Part shown: one piece after another, positions 7,572 through 14,999 of the stretch | How positions within the stretch are numbered: the stretch's first letter is position 1 | How the letters are laid out: every line of letters begins with the position of its first letter | Assembly: GCA_021777845.1 (NCBI GenBank) | Contig: JAJYDB010000018.1 | Coordinates: 1 to 33,124, forward strand | Length of the DNA: 33,124 nucleotides | From: Planctomycetota bacterium | GTDB lineage: Bacteria; Planctomycetota; Planctomycetia; Isosphaerales; Isosphaeraceae | Direction: 5' to 3' | Notes under the pieces: generated by a model | Database searches by the model: none | Told to the model about the DNA's origin: nothing | What the model saw: the letters and a program-made list of their open reading frames with translations, nothing else | Translations under genes and position numbers: made by a program

Positions 7572-7990
7572 GCGACTCGGTCGAAGCCGCAACCCCAGAA
7601 ACCACTTGTCGGGCCGGCGTTGACGCCGTTCCCATTCTGCTCGCAGACAACAACTTCTGGGGTTTGGCGGTTCCTGGAGTCTGGCTCCGGCCTCATTTCG
7701 TCGACGGAGTCGACGACGACGGGCGTGCGATCTCGCGTGTGGAAATCGTCCGCGAACACGAGTCGCTCCAATTAACGGCAGACGTTCTTCGATCGTTGGA
7801 GGATCCGGCGGCGTGTTTCGAGGCGGTTAAAAAGCTGGCGGTCGAACTCTTGACGCGGGCACATGAAGTTGACTCCGACATGGCGTCGACTCTCCTCGAC
7901 ATCCCCGAGCAACGACTCTCCGACTGGACCGCCGAGGTGCTCGCAGTCGCCGTCGCTGAACGATCAGTCCAAACCGAGACGCATTCATGA
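7568..7990 (+). CDS. Tail-assembly-chaperone-position protein B
   Basis: This 140-aa acidic protein starts at ATG 7568, overlapping the previous stop (ATGA), with GGAG (7556-7559) eight bases upstream. Residues about 20-42 (VPILLADNNFWGLAVPGVWL) correspond to the L-x-D-x-x-x-x-x-L-A-x-P segment of the preceding protein. The helical C-terminal half (CFEAVKKLAVELLTRAHEVD, then STLLDIPEQRLSDWTAEVLA) follows the same plan. Proteins of this kind, short, helical and doubled between tube and tape measure genes, are commonly assembly chaperones that keep the tape measure soluble. No catalytic motif, signal or membrane segment is present. The role is inferred. It ends in another ATGA overlap. Confidence 0.6.
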   Translation: MSDSVEAATPETTCRAGVDAVPILLADNNFWGLAVPGVWLRPHFVDGVDDDGRAISRVEIVREHESLQLTADVLRSLEDPAACFEAVKKLAVELLTRAHEVDSDMASTLLDIPEQRLSDWTAEVLAVAVAERSVQTETHS

Positions 7991-8799
7991 AAAGCGGTTC
8001 AAGACCAAAGCACACGGATGGACGCGACCTTTCCGGAGTGAATCGCGAGTCCTCGCGACGCGATTCAACGCGGCCGGAGACGATCGTCGCCGAGGCCGTC
8101 CGACACTTTTTTGAGCATCGTCGCACGTCCGAGGCAGTCGATAACTCCAGCCGCCCTCGATTCGATGCCGGCAGTCGCGTCGAGACGGTTCCACCGCCGG
8201 GACGACTTTTTGGAGAGTCGAGTGCGGTACGTCCACCGGATTCGGACGACTCTTCTCATTCGGTACACGCTCACGGCGCAGCAGGCTCGTCGCGCATCCC
8301 GACCGAGCCGCATCCGAGAGTGCACGTGTTCCACGAGCACGCACATGGAACCAGCCGCGTGCAGTCGCACATTCCTTCCGCTGCCTCGCGGCCGTCTCGA
8401 CACGAGAGCCGAACCTCGCTGGAGGCTCCCGCTCGAATGGCGTCCTACGCACCGTCAAGGCACACGAAACACGAGGCCGCGGCAGAGCACGGAGCGCGAC
8501 TTCGAAGTGTCGAGCGCGCGTCCTCGGAGGCCGCGACCTCGCACCTCGACGGACTGCTCGCGCGTCTGTCTCGGGGCGGGCGCGAAGGTTCGCCGGAGGG
8601 GGGAAAGCAGGCGTCGGAGAGTCGCGCAGGCCGCGGACAATCCGAGTTCGTCGAAGGCGGAAATAAAAACTCCACTCCAGGTCAAACGTGCGATTCCTCT
8701 CGAACGAATGAGTTGCTCCAACAATTAGTCGACCTTGTGCGCAAGAGCCCGAAGGGGTTCCTACCCACCGGCGCGCAGTATGGAGCAGGCGTAAAATAA
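7987..8799 (+). CDS. Low-complexity S/R/H/E-rich protein in the tape-measure slot
   Basis: This 270-aa protein starts at ATG 7987 within an ATGA overlap and ends in a TAATG overlap with the next gene, so it is locked into the operon. Its composition is extreme: rich in Ser, Arg, His, Glu, Ala and Pro, with no evident globular core over residues 1-235. Only short helical stretches are seen (RPETIVAEAVRHFFEHRR near 30-47, then SHLDGLLARLSRGG near 180-195). The C-terminus (TNELLQQLVDLVRKSPKGFL) is an ordered helix. It lies between the chaperone-position genes and distal tail genes, where a tape measure of 600 or more residues is usual. It could be a very short or disordered tape measure substitute, or an unrelated linker. 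The antisense frame is open too but is Arg-rich and lacks a ribosome site. Confidence 0.55.
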   Translation: MKSGSRPKHTDGRDLSGVNRESSRRDSTRPETIVAEAVRHFFEHRRTSEAVDNSSRPRFDAGSRVETVPPPGRLFGESSAVRPPDSDDSSHSVHAHGAAGSSRIPTEPHPRVHVFHEHAHGTSRVQSHIPSAASRPSRHESRTSLEAPARMASYAPSRHTKHEAAAEHGARLRSVERASSEAATSHLDGLLARLSRGGREGSPEGGKQASESRAGRGQSEFVEGGNKNSTPGQTCDSSRTNELLQQLVDLVRKSPKGFLPTGAQYGAGVK

Positions 8800-9170
8800 T
8801 GATACCCACTTACAACGGACTTCCGATTTTTGGTTATTCGGTCAGCATGACAACGGTCGACGTACCTCGCGAAAAGCAGATCAATTCGTATTTCGGGCTG
8901 AGCGGATTGGAGATTCTGGACGGCGGCTCGCGCGGTCGGTGGACCTACGCGCGGGGTTTGCTCTCAGGGGATACTCCCGCGTTGTTGGCGATGTCGGAAA
9001 TGCAGTTTCGCTCGTTTAACGACGGCATTGCGCGTGTGCTCGTCGATACTCTGGGTTCGATCTGGCAAGAGGTGCGCCTTGATGCGTTTCAGCCGATCGG
9101 ACGCGTAAGTCAGTCGCCGTCGGGAGTGTGCTTTCGAGCCTATAACGCCCGATTCTTTCATCTCGAGTGA
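8799..9170 (+). CDS. Small distal-tail-type protein
   Basis: This 123-aa protein has its ATG in a TAATG overlap with the preceding stop, so translation is probably coupled. The N-terminus (YNGLPIFGYSVSMTTVDVPR) is followed by GRWTYARGLLSGDTPALLAM. The second half is beta-rich (ARVLVDTLGSIWQEVRLDAF, then CFRAYNARFFHLE). The layout of short strands framing a loop, followed by an aromatic end, suggests a small beta-barrel such as a distal tail or minor tail protein. No known family is recognised. The gene is followed after six bases by an FN3-like protein gene, which fits tip or hub components. Confidence 0.55.
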   Translation: MIPTYNGLPIFGYSVSMTTVDVPREKQINSYFGLSGLEILDGGSRGRWTYARGLLSGDTPALLAMSEMQFRSFNDGIARVLVDTLGSIWQEVRLDAFQPIGRVSQSPSGVCFRAYNARFFHLE

Positions 9171-9176
9171 GCGCCG

Positions 9177-9893
9177 ATGTCATTTTCGCAGTCAACGATC
9201 AACACTGTTGCGGTTGTCCCCGCGGATGCCGAGCTCGACGTCTCTTGGACCTCGACGGCGCCCGCGGGGTCGGTCTATCAAGTTTACGTCGACCGTCGAT
9301 TGAATTGGGCCGGCCGTGCGCAGCGCTGCCGCGTTCCGATTCCCGCCGCGGCGGAGGGACGCAATGTTTGGGTCGAAGTCGGGACCGTCGCTTCGAACGA
9401 AGCAACTATCGATTTTTCCGCGCAGCTCAACAGTCCGGGCCAAAGCGGCGACTTCGCTCAATTGAGCTGGCTGGGCGGTACGTATCTCGACTCGCTGGGA
9501 AAGAACGACGTCGCGGGGTTCCAAATCTTCAGCTCGCCGGCGGCGGGGCAGCCGGTCTCTTGGGTCGCGCCGATCGACACGGTGTCGGCTTATCCGGGCG
9601 GTTGGATCAGCGACGGTTTCGGCTTGGGCGGCTTCGGACAAGGGGGATTCGGCCGCGCCGCCACGACTTACGAGTGGACCAGCGGCCCGCTGGCCTCGGG
9701 AGTCTGGCAATTCGCCGTCGCACCCTTTGACCACGCGGGCAACCTGCAGACAACCGCGGCCGCGATCGGAGTCGCGATCAACCGTGCGCCGCGTCCTCCG
9801 GCGGCGACCGCCCAAGGGGATCGGCTCACTTACAGTTACTCGGGACCCTCGTCGCGCCAAGTGACCCTCAACTGGTCGGCGAGCCCTTCTTGA
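9177..9893 (+). CDS. FN3-like tail protein with a glycine-rich loop
   Basis: This 238-aa protein starts at ATG 9177, six bases after the previous stop. Residues about 10-80 form a beta-sandwich (LDVSWTSTAPAGSVYQVYVD, a typical FN3 strand pair). Residues about 90-200 hold a second, containing AGFQIFSSPAAGQPVSW and WQFAVAPFDHAGNLQTTAAA. A glycine-rich stretch at 147-160 (GFGLGGFGQGGFGR) interrupts it. The C-terminus (LTYSYSGPSSRQVTLNWS) looks like the start of a third unit. I recall this glycine loop from planctomycete phage-like proteins. FN3 domains in tail proteins serve as spacers or weak carbohydrate binders. No enzyme motif is seen. It parallels the FN3-like gene at 1688 but the two are not close copies. 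Confidence 0.65.
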   Translation: MSFSQSTINTVAVVPADAELDVSWTSTAPAGSVYQVYVDRRLNWAGRAQRCRVPIPAAAEGRNVWVEVGTVASNEATIDFSAQLNSPGQSGDFAQLSWLGGTYLDSLGKNDVAGFQIFSSPAAGQPVSWVAPIDTVSAYPGGWISDGFGLGGFGQGGFGRAATTYEWTSGPLASGVWQFAVAPFDHAGNLQTTAAAIGVAINRAPRPPAATAQGDRLTYSYSGPSSRQVTLNWSASPS

Positions 9894-9911
9894 TCTTCTT
9901 GAGGCAACTCA

Positions 9912-10628
9912 ATGGCAACGACTTACACGCAAAATCTTCAGCTCCAAATGCCCGGCACCGCCGACCGAAACTGGGACGTCGCACTCAATGCGAACTCCAC
10001 TCTCGTCGACACCCTGAGTGCGCTCGGCGGCCTTGCCGTCGCGATGAACGAGGTTCCCAGTGCTTCACTAAACGTGCGCGTCGCGTCGGGACAATACGTC
10101 AACGGCGAGGGCGTTGTCGCATCGTACGCCGGGCAGGCGCCGTTCGCTCTCGCTCCCTCGTCGACGAGCTGTCTCTGGCTGACCGACACCGGTACGCTCA
10201 CGACCGGCGCGGCCTTTCCCGCAACGTCGCACGTGCGACTCGCCTCCGTCGTCACCGGCGCAACGACGATCTCCCAGGTCACCGACCAACGCGTGCAGTG
10301 CCGCAGCGCCGGCACCGGGCTCGGCTTCGTCCTCAAATCGGGCGACACGATGAACGGCACGCTCTCAATCGCAAATTCCTCCACCGCCGCGGTTGCCTTT
10401 CAGTTCAACCCGAACACGCCCGCGATCGGCTTCTTCGGTGCGACGGCCACTGGTCAGGCCGCGAAAGTCACCCTGACCGACAGCACCACCGGCACCGCGG
10501 GCAGCGTTTTGAGCGACGTCGGCACCAGTTTCAATCAGACGGTCCTCGACGCGAACTTCGCCACGATCGCCTCCAAGATCAACGCATTGATCAGCGTCTT
10601 ACAATCGTATGGTCTTATGTCTAATTAA
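9912..10628 (+). CDS. Tail fibre-like protein
   Basis: This 238-aa protein has GAGG seven bases before ATG 9912. The N-terminus, TYTQNLQLQMPGTADRNWDV followed by ALNANSTLVD, is a motif common to tail fibre or short-tail-fibre proteins of tailed phages. The middle is beta-rich (VRVASGQYVNGEGVVASYAG) and contains LKSGDTMNGTLSI, the recurrent K-x-G-D-T-M-x-G-x-L repeat of phage tail fibres. A C-terminal helix (NFATIASKINALISVLQSYG) could trimerise. It would make up a slender fibre at the tail tip. The gene ends in TAATG shared with the hub gene. The fibre assignment is good from these motifs; the receptor is unknown. Confidence 0.72.
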   Translation: MATTYTQNLQLQMPGTADRNWDVALNANSTLVDTLSALGGLAVAMNEVPSASLNVRVASGQYVNGEGVVASYAGQAPFALAPSSTSCLWLTDTGTLTTGAAFPATSHVRLASVVTGATTISQVTDQRVQCRSAGTGLGFVLKSGDTMNGTLSIANSSTAAVAFQFNPNTPAIGFFGATATGQAAKVTLTDSTTGTAGSVLSDVGTSFNQTVLDANFATIASKINALISVLQSYGLMSN

Positions 10629-12760
10629 TGGATACGCTCATGGCCGCATTCGCTTCAATCGATGTTACCTCGCCCTCGCTTGGGCGGCTTCCGACGCAGG
10701 TGGGCGTTTACAGGCTTGTGGGCGACGTGCCGGGCGACTATCAATATCTCCCGAACGTCCGCGTGCTCAAAATCACGCAAAACGAGGGCGCCGACCCCGG
10801 CCACGCGCGATTTCGATACGTGTTCGACGAATTCAACCCGCCGGGCGTTCCGAATTCGTTCCAGCAAGCGCTCTCGGTGAACGTCAATCTGCCCGGCGTC
10901 GTTCAAAACGACGACCGGCTGACCGTCTTCGCGTTCAACCCCGACGGTTCCCGCACCGCCCTTTTCGACGGATTCGCGCTTGTACCCGAACTGAACCTCT
11001 CGCCTTCGGAGGAAATGGTCGCTTTCACCGCGGTTGGAGTCGCCGTGCGCTGTTGGGATACTCCAATCGGCGGCGCGCTGATGCGCAACGCGGATACTCC
11101 AACGAAGGTCGTCGACCTCGCGACCGACGTCCCCACCTACTTCAATCCCGCGGGGCTCCCGAACGCCACACCCGCCGGAGCCGACGCGTCCGACACGTAC
11201 GGAAACACGTATCCGACTTTTCTCGACCCGCTCGTCATGCGCGACCCCGACGTCCGACGACCTTGGACGCTCTCGATGGCCGCGCGCTACCTCTGCTTCC
11301 GTCACAACGCTCCACAAACTTTCGTGCAGAATCCCGACGGCCCCCTGCTCGACCAACTCCTCGACAGCCGGTCGCCCAACCTGGGTGTTTGCTTCGTCCA
11401 GAACGACTCCACAACCTACGACAGCCAACCGATCCTGGTCCCCGACTTCCCCGCGACCGGCATGCCCTGGCCCGTCGCGCTCGATCGTTTGCTCGAACCC
11501 AACGGGTTCGCCATGGTCTTCCGACTCGAAACCGACGTCGACGGGAATCCGTATACCTACCTGGATCTCTTTCGGCGTCAGGACGGATCGCCTCAGTCCT
11601 ATAAAGATTTGTACTTGCAGTTGTCCGGCCAGTCGCTCGACCCGGCTCAAACAAACCTCTTGAGCGCCCAGCTCGCCCGCGACTCGACCGCGGTCGCGAA
11701 TTCGTTTGTCGTCGACTCGCGTTTGGAGCGTTTCGAGGCTTCGTTCGTGCTCGCGCCCGGGTTTCCGATTGCGCTCGGCGACGGTGCGAGCGCCTCCTCT
11801 CTCGCCGCGTTTGACCGCAACAGCCCAGACTTCGTGCAATCCGATCACGACCAATATCGTCTCTACATTTGCGACGAAACCGGCGAAGGCCACTGGGATT
11901 TCAGTCAAGGCAAGTTCGTCGCGACGGCAACTCCACTCGATGCGGTCCTCGGCAAACCCGCAGCCAACGGCACCCCCGCGTACGTAAAACGCCGACGCCC
12001 GCCGATCGGAAGGCTGTTCACACTCGACGCGAACAACGTCCCGCTGAAAGCCTCGCTGTCGATCTCCACGGATTACGCCGGCAAGCAACCCGGCGTCTGG
12101 GACGGCACAGGCACGTGGCAGGAAGTCTTGGGCGGGTTTGAGCTGCTTTCCGACCGCCTCGGAATCTGGATCAATGCGGCCAACCCCAACAGTTGGGTGA
12201 TCGGGGCCTCAAACTCGTCAAACGCACCCTATCCCGCCGGAACGGTCCGCGGCGTCGAAGACCAGGCGAACACCTTCGCCGCTCATTTCGCGCTTCGATT
12301 GACCTGTGTGATCGAAGGCGACTACGGCCTCGACGCCCTGGCGCAACAACGCCCTTCAAGCACCTCCGCGTTCACGATTACGAGGCGAATCAACGCACGC
12401 GACCGTTACTTCAGCGATACCATCGCCCCAAACAGCGAATTCAACAACGCGAGCGAGCCGATCGTTACCCGCAACGACGCCCAAGACGCACTCGCCGAGG
12501 CCGAAGCCTATCGGCTGGCGCGCGAAGCGGGCGAAGTGGCCGGCAGCGCGGTCGTGCCGCGACTCACGCTCGCCTATCGGATCGGCGACCGCATCCAGTC
12601 GATTCAAGGACGCGGCCTTTCGCTCCGGACCAACGCCGGCGCGCCCTCGGAGGAAGGCGAAGTCTTTCCCGCCGTCGTCGGATTGACTTGGGGTTTTGAG
12701 CATCAACAACATACGACGCTGTTATTGTCCGATCAACGCGCACTTTTGGGACGATCATGA
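10628..12760 (+). CDS. Large tail hub/baseplate-like protein
   Basis: This 710-aa protein is the second largest of the cluster and starts in a TAATG overlap (an ATG at 10640 is a possible alternative). Residues about 30-110 (LPNVRVLKITQNEGADPGHA, then RFRYVFDEF, then NDDRLTVFAFNPDG) resemble the first beta-barrel of tail hub proteins of the T4 gp27 kind. The sequence continues with VAFTAVGVAVRCWDTPIGG. A middle part of about 200-360 has RRPWTLSMAARYLCF and FRLETDVDGNPYTYLDLFRR, the latter typical of hub domain transitions. The last third is helix and strand mixed, with EAEAYRLAREAGEVAGSAVV followed by LTLAYRIGDRIQSIQGRGL. This last element matches the closing domain of hub proteins. Signal and membrane segments are absent. 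The hub role is inferred. Confidence 0.62.
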   Translation: MDTLMAAFASIDVTSPSLGRLPTQVGVYRLVGDVPGDYQYLPNVRVLKITQNEGADPGHARFRYVFDEFNPPGVPNSFQQALSVNVNLPGVVQNDDRLTVFAFNPDGSRTALFDGFALVPELNLSPSEEMVAFTAVGVAVRCWDTPIGGALMRNADTPTKVVDLATDVPTYFNPAGLPNATPAGADASDTYGNTYPTFLDPLVMRDPDVRRPWTLSMAARYLCFRHNAPQTFVQNPDGPLLDQLLDSRSPNLGVCFVQNDSTTYDSQPILVPDFPATGMPWPVALDRLLEPNGFAMVFRLETDVDGNPYTYLDLFRRQDGSPQSYKDLYLQLSGQSLDPAQTNLLSAQLARDSTAVANSFVVDSRLERFEASFVLAPGFPIALGDGASASSLAAFDRNSPDFVQSDHDQYRLYICDETGEGHWDFSQGKFVATATPLDAVLGKPAANGTPAYVKRRRPPIGRLFTLDANNVPLKASLSISTDYAGKQPGVWDGTGTWQEVLGGFELLSDRLGIWINAANPNSWVIGASNSSNAPYPAGTVRGVEDQANTFAAHFALRLTCVIEGDYGLDALAQQRPSSTSAFTITRRINARDRYFSDTIAPNSEFNNASEPIVTRNDAQDALAEAEAYRLAREAGEVAGSAVVPRLTLAYRIGDRIQSIQGRGLSLRTNAGAPSEEGEVFPAVVGLTWGFEHQQHTTLLLSDQRALLGRS

Positions 12761-13083
12761 CTCTCGACGCCGAACGGTTCCGAACCCGGTCCAACGCCGT
12801 CGCCGACGACCTCACAAGACCGTTGCCGCCGCCCGGCGCGTCCTCGCTTTGCGTTGTCGCCGCGACCACGACCTTGAATGCGTATCCAACCAAGCCGTTC
12901 TCCTTTTATGCGTGCGTCGCGAACACTGTGCTCGGAGAGGAAGTCGAAGGGGGCCCCGCCGTGACAACCCCCGCGACAAGCTTATTTTTCGCGCTTAATA
13001 TCGGCAGCGCAATCCCGCCGGTCGGCACTTCCATTATCGCAAGCTATGTGGGCAACCGATGGGTCTTTCGCTATGACGGATGA
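12757..13083 (+). CDS. Single-domain protein, copy of the next protein's N-terminal domain
   Basis: This 108-aa protein starts in an ATGA overlap with the hub gene. After a charged N-terminus (TLDAERFRTRSNAVADDLTR), a beta-rich domain includes SFYACVANTVLGEEVEGGPA and ends IIASYVGNRWVFRYDG. The next protein has the matching elements G-P-E-T-E-G-G and CRYVGNRWV in the same order and spacing, so the two domains are paralogous. A five-stranded barrel such as an OB fold is possible. OB folds occur in hub-associated proteins, and position after the hub gene would suit that. The precise role is unknown. It overlaps the next gene by 11 bases in another frame. Confidence 0.6.
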   Translation: MTLDAERFRTRSNAVADDLTRPLPPPGASSLCVVAATTTLNAYPTKPFSFYACVANTVLGEEVEGGPAVTTPATSLFFALNIGSAIPPVGTSIIASYVGNRWVFRYDG

Positions 13084-13828
13084 ACTCTACTCGCAACTCC
13101 GACGACGCACGCTCGACGCGCAACGGCACTTCGATCTCGTCGCGGACCGTCGAGAACTCGTCTCAAGTCCGATCATGATCGGTCAAGTTTTCTCGCAAAC
13201 ACTTATCCCGTCGGGAACCAACGTCTATTACGCGGTCCATCCGGTCGCGATTCTCGGCCCGGAGACCGAGGGCGGAGCGGCGACGTGCACCGTCGACTCA
13301 GCCGCAACCTTTATGGTGTGCGTGGTGGGGTCGAGAGCCCCCTCGATGGGCGATTATCTCGTCTGTCGATACGTCGGCAACCGCTGGGTTTCCGAAACCA
13401 CAAGCGCGCGACAGGACGTGGGGATCGGCGGTTGCGGATGCCAGGGAACTCCACTGACGCTCACGATGAGCGTCAACGAGCCAACATCCAACAACGGCAT
13501 CTTTCAAGATTCCGCGCTCTCGTGGCAGGACACCCCCGTCGGTTTCGCCGCGCTCGGCCTCGCGACGAAGGCTTATTTGAGTTGGCCGCAGGGGTACGTC
13601 GATCAAGTCACCGGCGATACGTTTTACTATCATTTAATCTGTGTCGGCAATTACTACACTCTCAACCGGGTTTATCAAATCTCGGTCTATGGCTCGCCGT
13701 TTCAGGATCAGGTTCGGTATCAGTGGCGAATCGACGACCCGGGAAACAGTTGCGATCCCTTCTTGATGGCGAACGGCCAAGTCTACAGCGGAGGGAACGC
13801 GACGTGCATCGTAACGTTGAGCGGATGA
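13073..13828 (+). CDS. Two-domain tail protein, Cys-containing
   Basis: This 251-aa protein was assigned ATG 13073; an upstream in-frame start at 13046 overlaps the previous gene more and has no support. Domain 1 (about residues 25-110) is the paralogue of the whole preceding protein and ends CRYVGNRWVSETTS. A linker with GIGGCGCQGT follows at about 122-131. Domain 2 (about 132-251) is beta-rich, with aromatic strands (TFYYHLICVGNYYTLNRVYQ) and a closing DPGNSCDPFLMANGQVYSGG, then NATCIVTLSG. The paired cysteines in the linker and end could form disulfides or bind metal. I recall the C-terminal motif from planctomycete phage-like proteins. The role is probably distal tail or spike; no enzyme motif is seen. 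Confidence 0.6.
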   Translation: MTDELYSQLRRRTLDAQRHFDLVADRRELVSSPIMIGQVFSQTLIPSGTNVYYAVHPVAILGPETEGGAATCTVDSAATFMVCVVGSRAPSMGDYLVCRYVGNRWVSETTSARQDVGIGGCGCQGTPLTLTMSVNEPTSNNGIFQDSALSWQDTPVGFAALGLATKAYLSWPQGYVDQVTGDTFYYHLICVGNYYTLNRVYQISVYGSPFQDQVRYQWRIDDPGNSCDPFLMANGQVYSGGNATCIVTLSG

Positions 13829-14163
13829 AGTGCGCGACGTGTCCGGTCGAGGGTCGCGTTTGCCTTGGCGAATCCGTGCCGCGAATGTGCGAGCTGTCGC
13901 GAACAAGAACCGACTATCGACGCCTTCTCGTGCGCATCGAAATCCCCGCGCGTGCGGAACCTTCGACGCCTCTCGACCTCGACGCCGCGCTCGCGCGCGT
14001 CCGTGCCTGCGCCCAACGCGGTCCGACGCTCGCCTCGAGCCTGCAACCGAGTTGCGGATGCGGCGAACTCAACGCCTGCGGCGCGGGTCGCGGCCGACCC
14101 GCCGGACAAGTGACGCTGCGGGATTGCCTTGAGTGCATCTACCAAAACGAGGCAGAGGAATAG
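13825..14163 (+). CDS. Cys-rich small protein, last gene of the phage cluster
   Basis: This 112-aa protein starts in an ATGA overlap. A longer frame from 13285 lies inside the preceding gene and was rejected. It has eleven cysteines, in pairs or near-pairs: MKCATC at the start, then VCLGESVPRMCEL, then SCGCGELNAC, and DCLECIYQNEAEE at the end. Zinc binding is likely, and it could be a zinc-ribbon-like or metal-stabilised particle protein. The N-terminal CxxC with a following C-L-G-E and M-C-E-L is a pattern I recall from small proteins next to tail genes in planctomycete genomes. No DNA-binding helix is evident. The gene ends seven bases before the convergent Trm112-like gene, so it marks the right border of the phage module. 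Confidence 0.55.
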   Translation: MKCATCPVEGRVCLGESVPRMCELSRTRTDYRRLLVRIEIPARAEPSTPLDLDAALARVRACAQRGPTLASSLQPSCGCGELNACGAGRGRPAGQVTLRDCLECIYQNEAEE

Positions 14164-14170
14164 AACCGAT

Positions 14171-14383
14171 TCACTTCGCGTCGCCGGACTTGACGCACTC
14201 AAGGTCGTTGATCGAGGAACAGCCCGGGGGCAAATCGGCGTCCTCGATCAGCATGTCGGGAATGCCGTCGCGCACCGCAAACCGCGGCCCGCATCGCGTG
14301 CAAACAAGGAATTCCCCCTCGCGACGCAGGGGAGCCTTGCCCAGCGGGCAAACCAGAATCGACAGCAAATCTTCCTTGATCAT
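14171..14383 (-). CDS. Trm112 family protein (YcaR-like)
   Basis: This 70-aa protein was assigned the ATG at 14383 because GGGAG (14390-14394) lies six bases upstream. A longer frame to 14494 adds an Arg-rich tail that no family member has. The sequence follows the Trm112/YcaR pattern: IKEDLLSILVCPLGKAPLRR, then FLVCTRCGPRFAVRDGIPDM, then LIEDA. Eukaryotic Trm112 activates several methyltransferases; the bacterial role is not well defined. Three of the four usual zinc cysteines are seen (C12, C28, C31), while the second position of the first pair is Gly in CPLG, so zinc binding is uncertain. This is common in bacterial members. It converges on the phage cluster and diverges from the next gene. 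Confidence 0.85.
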   Translation of the reverse strand: MIKEDLLSILVCPLGKAPLRREGEFLVCTRCGPRFAVRDGIPDMLIEDADLPPGCSSINDLECVKSGDAK

Positions 14384-14510
14384 TCTCGGCTCCCGAACGC
14401 GCGGTCTTATCGAATCCGGACGCCTCGGCTCGTCTGCCCGAAACAAGCTTCCTCCGGTAGAATAGATTTGACGTTCGCATCGACTCGATGACAAGAGGGA
14501 TCTCGCCGCG

Positions 14511-14939
14511 ATGAATTTTCGCGAACACCTGACGACTATCGCCGCACGCGACTCACGATATGCGATCGAAGGCTACCTCTTCGTTTTCGACGCTCTCGAA
14601 TTCACGCGCGGCCTGCGCAACGAACGCGGCAGCGATGCCTTTCGCATAGAGTCGACGACCCTCCTCCGCGACGAGGTTGCAGAGCACGTCACGGGTCGCG
14701 AGTTGTGCCTGGGCGTTTGTCGACTGTCGCGGGCTCAATTCGGTCTGCTCGCGTGGAGTATCCTGACCGAGTGGGGAATTCGAACCACCGCCGACCTCGG
14801 CGAAATCGTCTTCAACCTGATCGCAGCGGGTGACCTTGAGACAACTCCGACCGACTCGCGCGCGGACTTTGATCGGCTTTTCGACCTCGAAGAAACACTG
14901 CGGGCAGAGATGGAGTTCGATTTGGACAAACCGGACTGA
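14511..14939 (+). CDS. Minf_1886 family protein
   Basis: This 142-aa protein matches an uncharacterised family named after Methylacidiphilum infernorum Minf_1886, found in Planctomycetota and Verrucomicrobia. The recognisable order is YAIEGYLFVFDALEFT (about 19-34), then HVTGRELCLGV (about 59-69), then QFGLLAWSILTEWGIRTTAD. This is followed by LGEIVFNLIAAG and DSRADFDRLFDLEETL. The core is helical with a conserved W-G-I and an acidic end, without membrane segments. No reaction is known for the family. A 127-base divergent region separates it from the Trm112-like gene. AGAGGG (14494-14499) is the only candidate ribosome site and is rather far from the ATG. This gene is one of the better taxonomic clues. 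Confidence 0.85.
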   Translation: MNFREHLTTIAARDSRYAIEGYLFVFDALEFTRGLRNERGSDAFRIESTTLLRDEVAEHVTGRELCLGVCRLSRAQFGLLAWSILTEWGIRTTADLGEIVFNLIAAGDLETTPTDSRADFDRLFDLEETLRAEMEFDLDKPD

Positions 14940-14999
14940 TCATCGAACGTACCTCGGCGCGCACCGAACTCGTCGTGAATCCTTGGAGTGGAGTAGAGT

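Noticed and set aside
7985-8809. - strand frame opposite the low-complexity protein
   Set aside because: Equally open but without ribosome site or coupling; the + frame begins and ends in stop/start overlaps with its neighbours.
10655-12088. Long - strand frame opposite the hub gene (477 aa)
   Set aside because: Composition of a shadow frame, no ribosome site, and the + strand frame is coupled to its neighbours.
14163-14171. Attachment site at the phage module border
   Set aside because: Only seven bases lie between the convergent genes; no repeat or tRNA gene can be seen, and the other border is outside the window.
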